Made by a program: the position numbers and the translations under genes. A stretch of 64,000 bases of DNA from Ruminococcus_C callidus (lineage in GTDB: Bacteria > Bacillota > Clostridia > Oscillospirales > Ruminococcaceae): assembly GCF_049562855.1 (NCBI RefSeq), contig NZ_CP186925.1, positions 2,542,001 through 2,606,000 on the forward strand, given 5' to 3'. Each line of letters starts with the position of its first letter. Within the stretch, counting starts at the first letter, position 1. The notes under the pieces were generated by a model. It was not told the DNA's origin and searched no databases. It saw only the letters and a program-made list of their open reading frames with translations. Shown here piece by piece: positions 25,420-33,717 of this stretch.

Positions 25420-26151
25420 TTAAAAATCTCCATTTGTCATATAACGATTTAACGCATCAAATACTTCTCCATATCTTCTGCGAGAAATCAGAATCACATC
25501 GTCATTTTCCATGACGAGCTTTTTATTTTTTCCGTCAATCTCCCGAATATGCTGGATGTTTACCAAAAAACTCGGATTCGGCATCAGAAAGTAATCGTGG
25601 TTTATAATACCATATACATTTGTGATACTGTCTTTGATGATATAATATTCTTTTCGCATTTGCACCCGAACCGTGCGATCCTGCACATAGCAAAAATAAT
25701 AAATATCAGACATTTCTACATATTTACAGGAGTTCTCTGTTGACAGCTGAAAATATTCCTTGGGCATCGCATTTGTAATGCTGCGCTGGAAACTAAGATA
25801 CTCATCCAGCACTTGAAAAATTGCAACTTTCTCCGTCGGTTTTGTCAGATATGCAAAAGGGTGAATTGTCATTGCCTTCTGGATATAGCTGTCGTAGGAT
25901 GTGATATAGATCAGCGCAACCCACTTATTCCAGGCACGCAGTCGTTGCGCGGTTTCAATCCCATTAATGCCATTCATCTGAATATCCAGAAATGCGACAT
26001 CGATCGGGATATTACATGACAATAGATCTTCACCACAAAAAAATGGAAAAATCCGGTATTCCAGATTTCTTTCCTGAAAAAAAACTGACACACAGGTTGA
26101 GAGCATTACAACCTGTTCTTTTTCATCATCCACAATAGCAATCCGAATCAT
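25420..26151 (-). CDS. agrA: AgrA-type LytTR response regulator
   Basis: A 243-aa two-domain regulator. The receiver (about 1-120) has the acidic pocket IVDDE, phosphoacceptor Asp in VAFLDIQM and the conserved Lys in YLTKP. The LytTR domain (about 140-235) binds DNA as a beta fold (FLVNIQHIREID, and ILISRRRYGEVF). AGAGGGG lies about 10 bases before the ATG. It probably binds the direct repeats before agrD and may also act on the neighbouring RHS gene, though no second clear site is seen there. Confidence 0.9.
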   Translation of the reverse strand: MIRIAIVDDEKEQVVMLSTCVSVFFQERNLEYRIFPFFCGEDLLSCNIPIDVAFLDIQMNGINGIETAQRLRAWNKWVALIYITSYDSYIQKAMTIHPFAYLTKPTEKVAIFQVLDEYLSFQRSITNAMPKEYFQLSTENSCKYVEMSDIYYFCYVQDRTVRVQMRKEYYIIKDSITNVYGIINHDYFLMPNPSFLVNIQHIREIDGKNKKLVMENDDVILISRRRYGEVFDALNRYMTNGDF

Positions 26152-26180
26152 TTTGTATCTGCCCCTCTTTCTTTTTACAA

Positions 26181-26209
26181 ATCATACCACAAAATCAACC
26201 AAAAATCAA
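26181..26209 (-). promoter_or_regulatory. Promoter of the agrAC operon
   Basis: On the minus strand TTGATT (26209-26204) and TATGAT (26186-26181) are exactly 17 bases apart, 30 bases before the agrA start codon. Confidence 0.7.
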
Positions 26210-26262
26210 GCTGTATAAACAAATTCCAGCATGGTATAATATTTAAAAAGAAAAGGACAAGC

Positions 26263-26281
26263 TTTCGTCAATTCCGCCCAT
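26263..26281 (+). repeat. 19-bp inverted repeat, left copy
   Basis: TTTCGTCAATTCCGCCCAT here is the exact reverse complement of 27638-27656. The two copies bracket the integrase gene. A plus-strand TGGTATAAT lies 23 bases upstream. Candidate integrase arm site, element end, or part of an antisense RNA pair. Confidence 0.7.
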
Positions 26282-26361
26282 ACATGGATAAAACAAGAAA
26301 ATACATAGAAACCACGTTGCTTTCAAAACAAATACTGACAAGAATCTGACGGCAAATAAAT

Positions 26362-27462
26362 TTATGCTGACAAACAAAGTCTGCTTACATAACTCCGCTT
26401 CATCTGCATGGAAGAATGCACATAACGGTTCAAAGTAATGCTGGCGTCCGCGTGCCCCAGCAGTTCACTGAGTGTCTTTGGATCGAAACCGTTTGCAATA
26501 CAAACCGTGGCATAGGTATGTCGAAGCAAATGAAACGGTACATTCCGCAGCTGACAAGCTTTCAAAACCGCCTTAAAGCGATATTGCATCGTTCTCGGTT
26601 CTTCAGGCTTTGCCGTGCCAGAAAGCAAAAACAGCTTGCTATCTTTTTTCTGCTGTGATAATAAATCCAGCAAAAATGCCGGAATCGGTACAGTTCTAAT
26701 TGATGTTATGCTCTTTGGAGAACCGATAATCACCTCGGAACTGCCACGCTTGTTGATTCGCTGAACAGTTCTTTTCACGGAAAGCGTTCCGTTTTCAAAA
26801 TCAATATCGCCCCAAGTCAGGCCGCATAGTTCTCCCACACGCAAACCTGTGAACAGACACAGCAGAATCCCTAAGTTTGTTCTGGTAAGGTTGTGCAAAA
26901 GATATTGTTCCAGCTGTCTTCGCTCTGCCGCATTCAGCACATCCAATTGTTTCTTCTCCGCCTTGGGCATAGTGAAATTTGTAGATTTTACGTTGTATTC
27001 CTGCACTGCATACTGCTCGATACTGCGATACACACGCATCATATCCCGTACTGTCTTTGCTGACAATCCCCCTTGTCCATTCAGCCGACCGAATTGCATC
27101 TTGCTTTGAATAAAGCTGTTTAATTTTTGCGTGGTCAGGCTGGAAAAATATTCGCCGCCCAGTGTCGGCAGAATGTGCTTTGCAACGATATTTGCGTAAT
27201 TCGCATAGCTTGCCGGCTTCACACGCAGCTTTGCCGCTGCAAGCCATTGTTCTGCCGCATCCCGAACCGTAAGTTTTAAGTTGGAAACTGTCCGCTCTTG
27301 ACGAACAGTGTAGAACTGTGTCATTTTTTCTTTCACACCAGATAGTGTGCGGTCATAGACAGATTTGTACTTCAGTTTTCCGTCTTCTTTATAACCAATT
27401 GGTACACGACCTTCGTAGCGTCCATCTTTGCGTTTGTAAATATTACTTCCTTTTCGAGCCAT
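26362..27462 (-). CDS. int: Tyrosine integrase of the ICE
   Basis: A 366-aa phage/Tn916-type recombinase. The N-terminal AP2-like arm-binding part (MARKGSNIYKRKDGRYEGRV) is followed by a SAM-like core-binding domain (about 65-165) and the catalytic domain with Arg in TGLRVGELCGL, HLLRHTYA (H-x-x-R), LGHADASITLNRYVH (His and nucleophilic Tyr). All catalytic residues are present, so it is likely active. AGGAGGT lies just upstream of the ATG. As last gene of the element it marks one ICE end. Confidence 0.92.
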   Translation of the reverse strand: MARKGSNIYKRKDGRYEGRVPIGYKEDGKLKYKSVYDRTLSGVKEKMTQFYTVRQERTVSNLKLTVRDAAEQWLAAAKLRVKPASYANYANIVAKHILPTLGGEYFSSLTTQKLNSFIQSKMQFGRLNGQGGLSAKTVRDMMRVYRSIEQYAVQEYNVKSTNFTMPKAEKKQLDVLNAAERRQLEQYLLHNLTRTNLGILLCLFTGLRVGELCGLTWGDIDFENGTLSVKRTVQRINKRGSSEVIIGSPKSITSIRTVPIPAFLLDLLSQQKKDSKLFLLSGTAKPEEPRTMQYRFKAVLKACQLRNVPFHLLRHTYATVCIANGFDPKTLSELLGHADASITLNRYVHSSMQMKRSYVSRLCLSA

Positions 27463-27565
27463 AAAGCAAAACCTCCTGACAATTTTTCAGACGGCGAAAC
27501 CGTCCGATTCTAACGTGAAAAACAGCTTTTCGTTGCCCTGTTCACAAAAAAATTTGGAAAACCTC

Positions 27566-27593
27566 TTTACATTTCCTCAGAATGTGGTATAAT
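27566..27593 (+). promoter_or_regulatory. Plus-strand promoter divergent from the integrase
   Basis: TTTACA (27566-27571) and TATAAT (27588-27593, with TGG extension) are 16 bases apart and fire away from the integrase into a short gene-free stretch containing the 19-bp repeat (27638-27656) and a hairpin. A short untranslated RNA is possible; there is no gene on this strand downstream. Confidence 0.5.
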
Positions 27594-27637
27594 AATAGCA
27601 AAAACCGCATGATCTTGTCCCGAAAAACGTGACGTAA

Positions 27638-27656
27638 ATGGGCGGAATTGACGAAA
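27638..27656 (+). repeat. 19-bp inverted repeat, right copy
   Basis: ATGGGCGGAATTGACGAAA, the exact reverse complement of 26263-26281. It lies 45 bases downstream of the plus-strand -10 box at 27588-27593 and just before a terminator hairpin. Confidence 0.7.
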
Positions 27657-27691
27657 AAATAAGGCGTACTGAAATCAAAAACAGTACGCCT
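27653..27691 (-). terminator. Terminator of the relaxase operon
   Basis: AGGCGTACTG (27662-27671) pairs perfectly with CAGTACGCCT (27682-27691). On the minus strand the stem is followed by TTATTTTTTCG. It lies 84 bases after the relaxase stop. Confidence 0.75.
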
Positions 27692-27775
27692 CATATATTT
27701 TCCTCTTTGCTATAAAACTATCTTCTATTTTCTACTTCACATTCCCATGGCATCATGACACGGGGCATATGGCAC

Positions 27776-30019
27776 TTAATAAGACTGCTCCTGTGTTTGC
27801 GTGCGTTCTTCCTTCATGCCAAGTGCCTGTTTTTTCTCCTGCATCATTCGGCGAAGCTTTTTATCCACGGATATTCTGCCGGATTGAAATTTCTGATTGT
27901 AGTCCTCAGAAAGACACCTACTGAGATTTACAAACAAGCTGAAAATCGTATTTGTCAACATTTCGGACTGATACTGTTCCATATTATCAAGTATATTTTG
28001 CGCATATCCGTTGCCCCGTTCAGCAGAAAATGTGAGAAATTGCAACGCTTTTTCCCGATTCTGCGGAACTTCTTCACAGCCAAATAAATAGATTTTTCCC
28101 AACCAGTAACTTGCCCACGTATTCATATTCGAACACTTTTCAAAATACGAAACGGCACACTGCACATCACGCTTTTCCTCTGTCAGATATAACTTGCCTA
28201 GCGCGTAAAAAGCATACTCGTTCTCATCCGCCGCAATCAGATATTTTTCCGCTTTATCCAGATTCTGTGTAGTTATTTTGCCGTCCAGATAGAGTTTTCC
28301 AAGCTTGTAACAAGACAGCGTATCACCGCTGTCCGCACATTCCGTCAGCACGAAAATACCCTTGTCAACGTCCTGTTCCAAAAACTCGCCGCTGATATAT
28401 TCCAGTGCAATAATTCGTTTCGCATAAACATTTCCGTGTGCTGCAGACTGCTGAAAATATGTAATTGCTTTCGGCATGTCCACGTCTGTTCCCAAACCTT
28501 TCATATACATCCTACCAATCTGATACTGCAAAAGTGGCTTGATCTTTTTCGATTTCGGTTCAATCAATAAAAATCCCTGCAACGCTTCCTGATAAAGTGC
28601 AACCGATTTTTCCACATCCTTTTTGCCCAGCTTTTCAGATGTATACAGCTTTCCCAATTCAAACATCACAAGCACATTTCCGGACTTAGTCTCTGACAGC
28701 AAAAGCTGTTCCGCTTTTTGAAAATCCTCAGTCTTTGACTGTTTGTCATAAATGATTTTGCAAGCCGTTTTATAGTTGTCGCTCCACTTTAGATAATATT
28801 GATTTTCTGAATCAATAGGTTCCTCATCAATTTGCGGCAGAATCTCCATTTCCACAAAATGCTCTGGTAGTTCTGGTTCTACAACTGACATTTCTTCAGC
28901 AGGGAATTGCATCTGCAAAACTTGCTGAATAATCATGTTCCGCACAGGCTGAAAGACCTTGTTCTCCCATAGCAAAGGGAATTCCTTTTCCTTCTGCGTA
29001 TAGGTTTTGTACTTCTGCCGTTCAAGTTCACACCACTTCTCGTACAGTTCAGATATATTTTTCTCCTGCGACAGAATTCTGAAAATCTCATCCACCGTTT
29101 TCTTGACTTCCGGCTTGAGATAACCGTAAACTTTTTTGCCTTTTGTGTTATCAAGTTGATTTTTCAAAGTAAGGATAAGATTTTCAAGGTTTGCATTATG
29201 AAAATGATTCTCCGCAATCTGCTTCACCAACTGTTCGACATACTTTTTAGACTCCATTTTCAATTCATCACGCCGAAGCGTCTGCTCCTGATAGATCGAC
29301 TGCAATTCATCATGAAAAATATCATTTGCAAATACAGAACGTATTTTATCAATGCCTTGCTTCGTCAAAAATCCCTGCTTCGAATTTGTGGAATAAACAA
29401 TCAGATGTATATGCGGATGATGCGTGGTATCGTGAAATGCGCCGTACCATTTCAGATTGCACAGCGGAATTATCGTCTGCTCCGCAATGTCAGCAATGTG
29501 CCGCATGACAAGCTCACGCCAACGGTCAGAGTTGTCATAACCCAGCCGAATCGCATCTTCACGGCGTAATGAGACAACGTGCGACCACACATTTCCGGGA
29601 TGATTCGCAACTTCCTCTGCAACCTGATCAAGCACAATCGGCTCATTGCTTTCATTAAAAAGTCCATGTTCGCCACGCTTTTCCACGCCGGGTCGCATCG
29701 CCATGTAGCCGACAAAATTCTGACGGTTGCCAATCACATCCGCATTGCGCTCAATAATTATGCTAATCAGTTCAGACGCATTTTCAGCTGTAGGATTATT
29801 TTTGTAATCCTCAAATTCCAAATATTTTTTTGATTCTGGAAAATCATTGAGCAGTTCATTCAGTAGCTTTTTCTGATTCTCCGTAGAATATTTTTTACTC
29901 TGCTCACGAACTTCAACCGACTCACGAGTCGCAATATATTTCGTATAATTCTTCCGTTGAGATTTTGTTTTTGCAGTACCACTTTTCAGATATCGGCTTG
30001 TAACAATTAATAACGACAT
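27776..30019 (-). CDS. MOBP-type relaxase with C-terminal Sel1 repeats
   Basis: A 747-aa protein that would nick oriT and pilot the transferred strand. The N-terminal 250 residues carry the relaxase fold with the metal-binding three-histidine motif HHPHIH (about residues 200-205). A helical linker (about 260-420) leads to at least six Sel1/TPR-like repeats (about 430-690), for example MFELGKLYTSEKLGKKDVEK and YQIGRMYMKGLGTDVDMPKA. The ATG overlaps the last base of the upstream accessory gene. The Sel1 part may bind host or transfer partners; in this position it is an uncommon addition. Confidence 0.85.
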   Translation of the reverse strand: MSLLIVTSRYLKSGTAKTKSQRKNYTKYIATRESVEVREQSKKYSTENQKKLLNELLNDFPESKKYLEFEDYKNNPTAENASELISIIIERNADVIGNRQNFVGYMAMRPGVEKRGEHGLFNESNEPIVLDQVAEEVANHPGNVWSHVVSLRREDAIRLGYDNSDRWRELVMRHIADIAEQTIIPLCNLKWYGAFHDTTHHPHIHLIVYSTNSKQGFLTKQGIDKIRSVFANDIFHDELQSIYQEQTLRRDELKMESKKYVEQLVKQIAENHFHNANLENLILTLKNQLDNTKGKKVYGYLKPEVKKTVDEIFRILSQEKNISELYEKWCELERQKYKTYTQKEKEFPLLWENKVFQPVRNMIIQQVLQMQFPAEEMSVVEPELPEHFVEMEILPQIDEEPIDSENQYYLKWSDNYKTACKIIYDKQSKTEDFQKAEQLLLSETKSGNVLVMFELGKLYTSEKLGKKDVEKSVALYQEALQGFLLIEPKSKKIKPLLQYQIGRMYMKGLGTDVDMPKAITYFQQSAAHGNVYAKRIIALEYISGEFLEQDVDKGIFVLTECADSGDTLSCYKLGKLYLDGKITTQNLDKAEKYLIAADENEYAFYALGKLYLTEEKRDVQCAVSYFEKCSNMNTWASYWLGKIYLFGCEEVPQNREKALQFLTFSAERGNGYAQNILDNMEQYQSEMLTNTIFSLFVNLSRCLSEDYNQKFQSGRISVDKKLRRMMQEKKQALGMKEERTQTQEQSY

Positions 30020-30492
30020 TAGTCACCGCTCCTTTGATAGCGAACCGCTTTTTCAAAATTGATAATGCCATTGATGCGTTTCACTTCATCCACACACATG
30101 ATACGAAGCTTTTTCAAAGTTTCGTCATCAATTTCATTGATTGCCGCAAGCATATGTGTTAGTGCACCAACTTCCACTGCCAACTTAAAAAGAGCACGGG
30201 AAAGTTTTTGCTCGCTGCCCTTCACAATACCCTCTGTAATCACAGCAAGCTGCGGAGCAATAAACTCTGTAGCAGTACTTTCTTTGTTCAGAAGATAACC
30301 ACAGTAAAACCGAATTGCCTTTTCCATAAACTCCGTTTTGGAACGACAGTTGTCGGTCTCATACAGCATATTCACCTTTTCCATCGTGTCTGAAAAAATG
30401 TACAAAGGAAACTTAAGCTTTTCTGATGCGACATTATCAAAAAGTGCTGAATCTTCGGCACTTTTTCTCTTTTTTTGCAAATCTGACTCCAT
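30019..30492 (-). CDS. Relaxosome accessory protein (ribbon-helix-helix-like)
   Basis: A 157-aa protein with a KFPLYIFSDTMEKVNMLYET segment followed by RSKTEFMEKAIRFYCGYL, the strand-helix-helix order of RHH/MobC-like DNA-binding proteins. The rest is helical. It lies between the candidate oriT and the relaxase and is co-translated with it, so it probably binds oriT and helps the relaxase. The ribosome binding site is weak. Confidence 0.65.
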   Translation of the reverse strand: MESDLQKKRKSAEDSALFDNVASEKLKFPLYIFSDTMEKVNMLYETDNCRSKTEFMEKAIRFYCGYLLNKESTATEFIAPQLAVITEGIVKGSEQKLSRALFKLAVEVGALTHMLAAINEIDDETLKKLRIMCVDEVKRINGIINFEKAVRYQRSGD

Positions 30493-30539
30493 GATCTTTG
30501 AAACCCTCCGTTTCTGACTCCATTCCTACAAGATTTTGT

Positions 30540-30610
30540 AACTCTCGCAGAATCGGCGAGCTTTGCTCGTCCGATGTGATTGTTTTGGCGGCTTGACGCC
30601 AAAACTTTAA
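30540..30610. other. Candidate origin of transfer (oriT)
   Basis: The 288-bp gap before the accessory gene contains CGGcGAGC/GCTCgtCCG (30554-30573) and, ten bases on, a perfect 9-bp stem GTTTTGGCG (30582-30590) with CGCCAAAAC (30597-30605). Inverted repeats next to relaxosome genes are the usual oriT layout. The nick site is not identified. The rest of the gap (30610-30780) holds no gene. Confidence 0.5.
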
Positions 30611-30780
30611 CCTGCAATAAAATAAATGACCCACAAACCCACCCGAAATCATCTAATTTCTACCATTCTCAAACTCTGCGATAAATGCCCCAAATTCGCT
30701 CCGACTACATTTAGGGTAAACTTATTCCACCGACCGCCGAATCTCGTCACACGGTGGCACACGGTGCGAACTGCGGCGAA

Positions 30781-31017
30781 TTACTGCTCCGACTGATTTT
30801 CACTTTCCACAGGAGCAGTCAGTTTTGTCCTGCGGGACGGCTTTTTTGATGCGGTCAACTCGATAAACTCACGCACATTGGAGGGGACATATTTCTGATA
30901 AAGCTGCTCTGCAAACTTTTCAAGTTCCTCCGACAGCTTCATATTTTTCTGCCCCAGATACATCTCCAGCGCAGACAATTTTTCAGAATCAACGCTTACT
31001 GTGACTGATTTTTTCAT
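30781..31017 (-). CDS. Small ICE protein, DUF6103-like
   Basis: A 78-aa protein starting MKKSVTVSVDSEKLSALEMY with a helical middle and a basic, proline-containing tail (KKPSRRTKL). The start resembles an RHH strand followed by helices, as in the DUF6103 family found in clostridial ICEs; the family name is from memory. GGAGG lies 9 bases upstream and the ATG overlaps the previous stop. Confidence 0.6.
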   Translation of the reverse strand: MKKSVTVSVDSEKLSALEMYLGQKNMKLSEELEKFAEQLYQKYVPSNVREFIELTASKKPSRRTKLTAPVESENQSEQ

Positions 31018-32165
31018 AAGCTCAGACCTCCAATTTTCATTTCAAAATCTTCTTCCATGTCCTCCTCAAGTTGCTGCTCCGGCTGCATTGTCAGCACAGA
31101 ATACAGGCTCTGACCCCTGCCGGAAATCACACCGTAAGATGTCACGGCACTGCCTGTTTGCTTCATAATCTGACTGCCAAAATCATAAAAATCTCCACTT
31201 TTCAGAAGAGAAATATCAAAATTGGTAGGCAGATTTTTCGCCAGATACGCCCGACCAAACTCACTGCAATCCCGAACAGACCGATCCCATTCATACTCAG
31301 GCAAATGCTCCATACACGCCAGCGCATCTGGAATCTCACGAATCCGTTTGCTGTCCATAACCGCTTTCAGCTTCACAAAATCATTGTGAGAAAGTTCCGA
31401 CATCCGTTCTGCCAAGGCATTCAGTATGCCGATCTGATGCATATTTTTCAGACTGTCTGACGTAATCCACGGCAGTGATGACTGCAATTCACAGCAAGTC
31501 TGATCATAAACTTCAAGCAATATTTCCACATCACAGGGCAGGGAAATCCACCCTGCCTGCGCCGTATTCTGTGTATCCGGTGCAATCAGCAGACGAAAAA
31601 AACATTGCTCTGGTTCTCCAAATTCAAAATGAATGTCGGGCGGTTCGTAATCCGATGTCACACAATAATATCCATCCACAAACACACCGCCCTCACGTTC
31701 CTGCATGAGCTGACCGACTTTTTCACGGTCAAGCAATTCCAGAATCTCATCGGAACAGCCCTCCAATTCCGGCAGCAATTCGTTTTCAATGACCGTTTCG
31801 CCCAGTTCACGACAGTCCTCACAGGGATAAACCATTACAGAATCCAACCCGTAGGTCATCAAAAGCATGTCCTCAAAATCGCTTTCCGGATAAGTTTGCA
31901 GCAGACTTTTCATCGCTGCCATCTCTGTATCATCCAGATTTTCCAATCGCTCAACGAACAGATTCAGCCTGAAAATATCCGCCGTAAACTCCTTTTCACA
32001 CAGCTCCGACGACAGATTCATGTTCCGAAAATCATAAATCTGAAACGTGACAGCTCTGGTTTCCGGTGGAATTTGTAGCTTGTCCAGTGCATCCTGCATT
32101 TCAAAAACGGTCATCGAGAACTCTGCTGATAACGCATACCCATTATTTTTCAAGTGTACTCTCAT
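31014..32165 (-). CDS. ICE protein of unknown function, possibly antirestriction-like
   Basis: An acidic 383-aa protein. The first 90 residues (a SAEFSMTVFEMQDALDKLQ helix, then FQIYDF and LFVERLENLDDTEM) and a later segment (LLIAPDTQNT, ALAERMSELSHNDFVKLKAV) look like two copies of one strand-helix module seen in ArdA-like ICE proteins. That reading is tentative. I start at ATG 32165 (AAAGG just upstream, GGAGG further up), which overlaps the hydrolase gene by 23 bases. Confidence 0.55.
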   Translation of the reverse strand: MRVHLKNNGYALSAEFSMTVFEMQDALDKLQIPPETRAVTFQIYDFRNMNLSSELCEKEFTADIFRLNLFVERLENLDDTEMAAMKSLLQTYPESDFEDMLLMTYGLDSVMVYPCEDCRELGETVIENELLPELEGCSDEILELLDREKVGQLMQEREGGVFVDGYYCVTSDYEPPDIHFEFGEPEQCFFRLLIAPDTQNTAQAGWISLPCDVEILLEVYDQTCCELQSSLPWITSDSLKNMHQIGILNALAERMSELSHNDFVKLKAVMDSKRIREIPDALACMEHLPEYEWDRSVRDCSEFGRAYLAKNLPTNFDISLLKSGDFYDFGSQIMKQTGSAVTSYGVISGRGQSLYSVLTMQPEQQLEEDMEEDFEMKIGGLSL

Positions 32166-33717
32166 TTTCCTTTTCCTCCACATAACTGATGTACGGAATC
32201 TGTAGCCAGTGCGTCCAAGACCGTCCGACAAGCTTCGTTCTGGTCACGCCCCGCATCGTATTCATCGCTTCGATTACCTCGCCGTTTCCAATATAAATGC
32301 CGATATGTCCCTGATGCCATACCGCAAGTCCGGGCACTTCCGGAATGGTATCAATCGTGCCTTTGACAGTCGCCGCTTCAAACATACCATTTGCAGTCAC
32401 GTCCATCATACCGTTGGAACCTACCACAATTTCGCCGGATTCTGCGTTATACCAACCGTATCCTTTGATCAGACCCACACAATCAGCAGTGCGTTTCCCC
32501 ATCCAATTGGAACGAATGAAATCCATGTAGCTTGTGACCTGACCGCCGAACACAGACGCTCTGTCCTGCAGCAATGATTCCGTCAGCACGTTTCCGTAAG
32601 TGCCGTAGACATAACCCCATCCGTTTTCATGCGCCTGAATTGCCCACTGCACCAAGTCCAAATTGTTTTTCACAGCAGGGTCATATTCCTCAAACTGAAT
32701 GTCATTGCTAAAACTCTTTTCCTCGCCGTACTGAATCCAAGGAATTTCAAACCAAGCCATCCAGTTCCCCTCCGAAATAGGCTCTTTTACCACACCGTCC
32801 GCAATGGATTTGGCGTACACAACATAGCTATCACCGACAAAAATGCCGATGATATTGTCGCAGATCACCACCGTTCCGACCGTTTTGGGAAGCGTGTCCA
32901 TACTGCCTTTTACAGATGCAGATTGATACAGTTCCTGCACCGTTTCACTGTACCCCTCTACTGTAATCTCTCGGCTTTCTGCATCGTACCAGAGATACGA
33001 CCGCAGCAGATTGTAATTGTCAACAGCCCTGCGGCTCCGCCACTTGTCACATTCTTCTGTAATCTCATCGGGATATTGCTCCTGCAAAGATTGATATAAA
33101 TCTGCATACAGCACATTCCCATCGCTGTGTGGAACATATCCCCACTGGGTTTCATAGGCATTTTCTGCCCAGCGTGCCAGATCAATGTTGTTCTTCACAT
33201 CCAAATTTAAGAACCAATTTTCATCAATGCTGACATTAGAAATTACAGCATAGGAACGCATAAATTCCGTATAATCAATGCCCAGTCCGTACTTCTGATT
33301 TAAGCTGTCAATCAGCTTTTTATCATCGCTTTCCTTGAAACAATCGGCGTATTCTGCAAAAAAATTCTCACCCTTTTGAACACTGTCAAAATAGGTGAGA
33401 TAGAGCATCTGTGCTTTCACGATTTGATTTTTTAGGTTCAGTTTCGTCAGCGCATCCGCAATAGCTGTTCCGTCCGATTCCATCTGAGAAAGCTGCGACT
33501 GCTGCTGGGCAGAGAGATTCTGCACGTAGTCAGAATAATCGATGCTCTGGGTTTCCGCAGATGACAACTGATTTCCCATTGCCAGCAAAAGCATGACAGG
33601 CAGTAACACAATGGCGATTGCAATACCGATAATCGTACCAACCACTTTCCATGTCCGCTTATCCGTGGCAAGGTAGACAGCAATTTTTTTGGCAGCAGCA
33701 GCGACTGTGACGCTCAT
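32143..33717 (-). CDS. Membrane-anchored NlpC/P60 hydrolase with a degenerate twin domain
   Basis: A 524-aa transfer-associated peptidoglycan hydrolase. A transmembrane segment (about 26-48) is followed by a helical linker and two related NlpC/P60 modules. The second (about 350-515) has the catalytic Cys in RTADCVGLIKGYGWY and His in HQGHIGIYIGNGEV. The first (about 175-340) has the same framework (RRAVDNYNLLRSYLWY, CDNIIGIFVGDSYV) but Asn replaces both Cys and His, so it is inactive. It overlaps virB4 by four bases and belongs to the transfer operon, where it would open the cell wall for the conjugation channel. Confidence 0.85.
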   Translation of the reverse strand: MSVTVAAAAKKIAVYLATDKRTWKVVGTIIGIAIAIVLLPVMLLLAMGNQLSSAETQSIDYSDYVQNLSAQQQSQLSQMESDGTAIADALTKLNLKNQIVKAQMLYLTYFDSVQKGENFFAEYADCFKESDDKKLIDSLNQKYGLGIDYTEFMRSYAVISNVSIDENWFLNLDVKNNIDLARWAENAYETQWGYVPHSDGNVLYADLYQSLQEQYPDEITEECDKWRSRRAVDNYNLLRSYLWYDAESREITVEGYSETVQELYQSASVKGSMDTLPKTVGTVVICDNIIGIFVGDSYVVYAKSIADGVVKEPISEGNWMAWFEIPWIQYGEEKSFSNDIQFEEYDPAVKNNLDLVQWAIQAHENGWGYVYGTYGNVLTESLLQDRASVFGGQVTSYMDFIRSNWMGKRTADCVGLIKGYGWYNAESGEIVVGSNGMMDVTANGMFEAATVKGTIDTIPEVPGLAVWHQGHIGIYIGNGEVIEAMNTMRGVTRTKLVGRSWTHWLQIPYISYVEEKENESTLEK

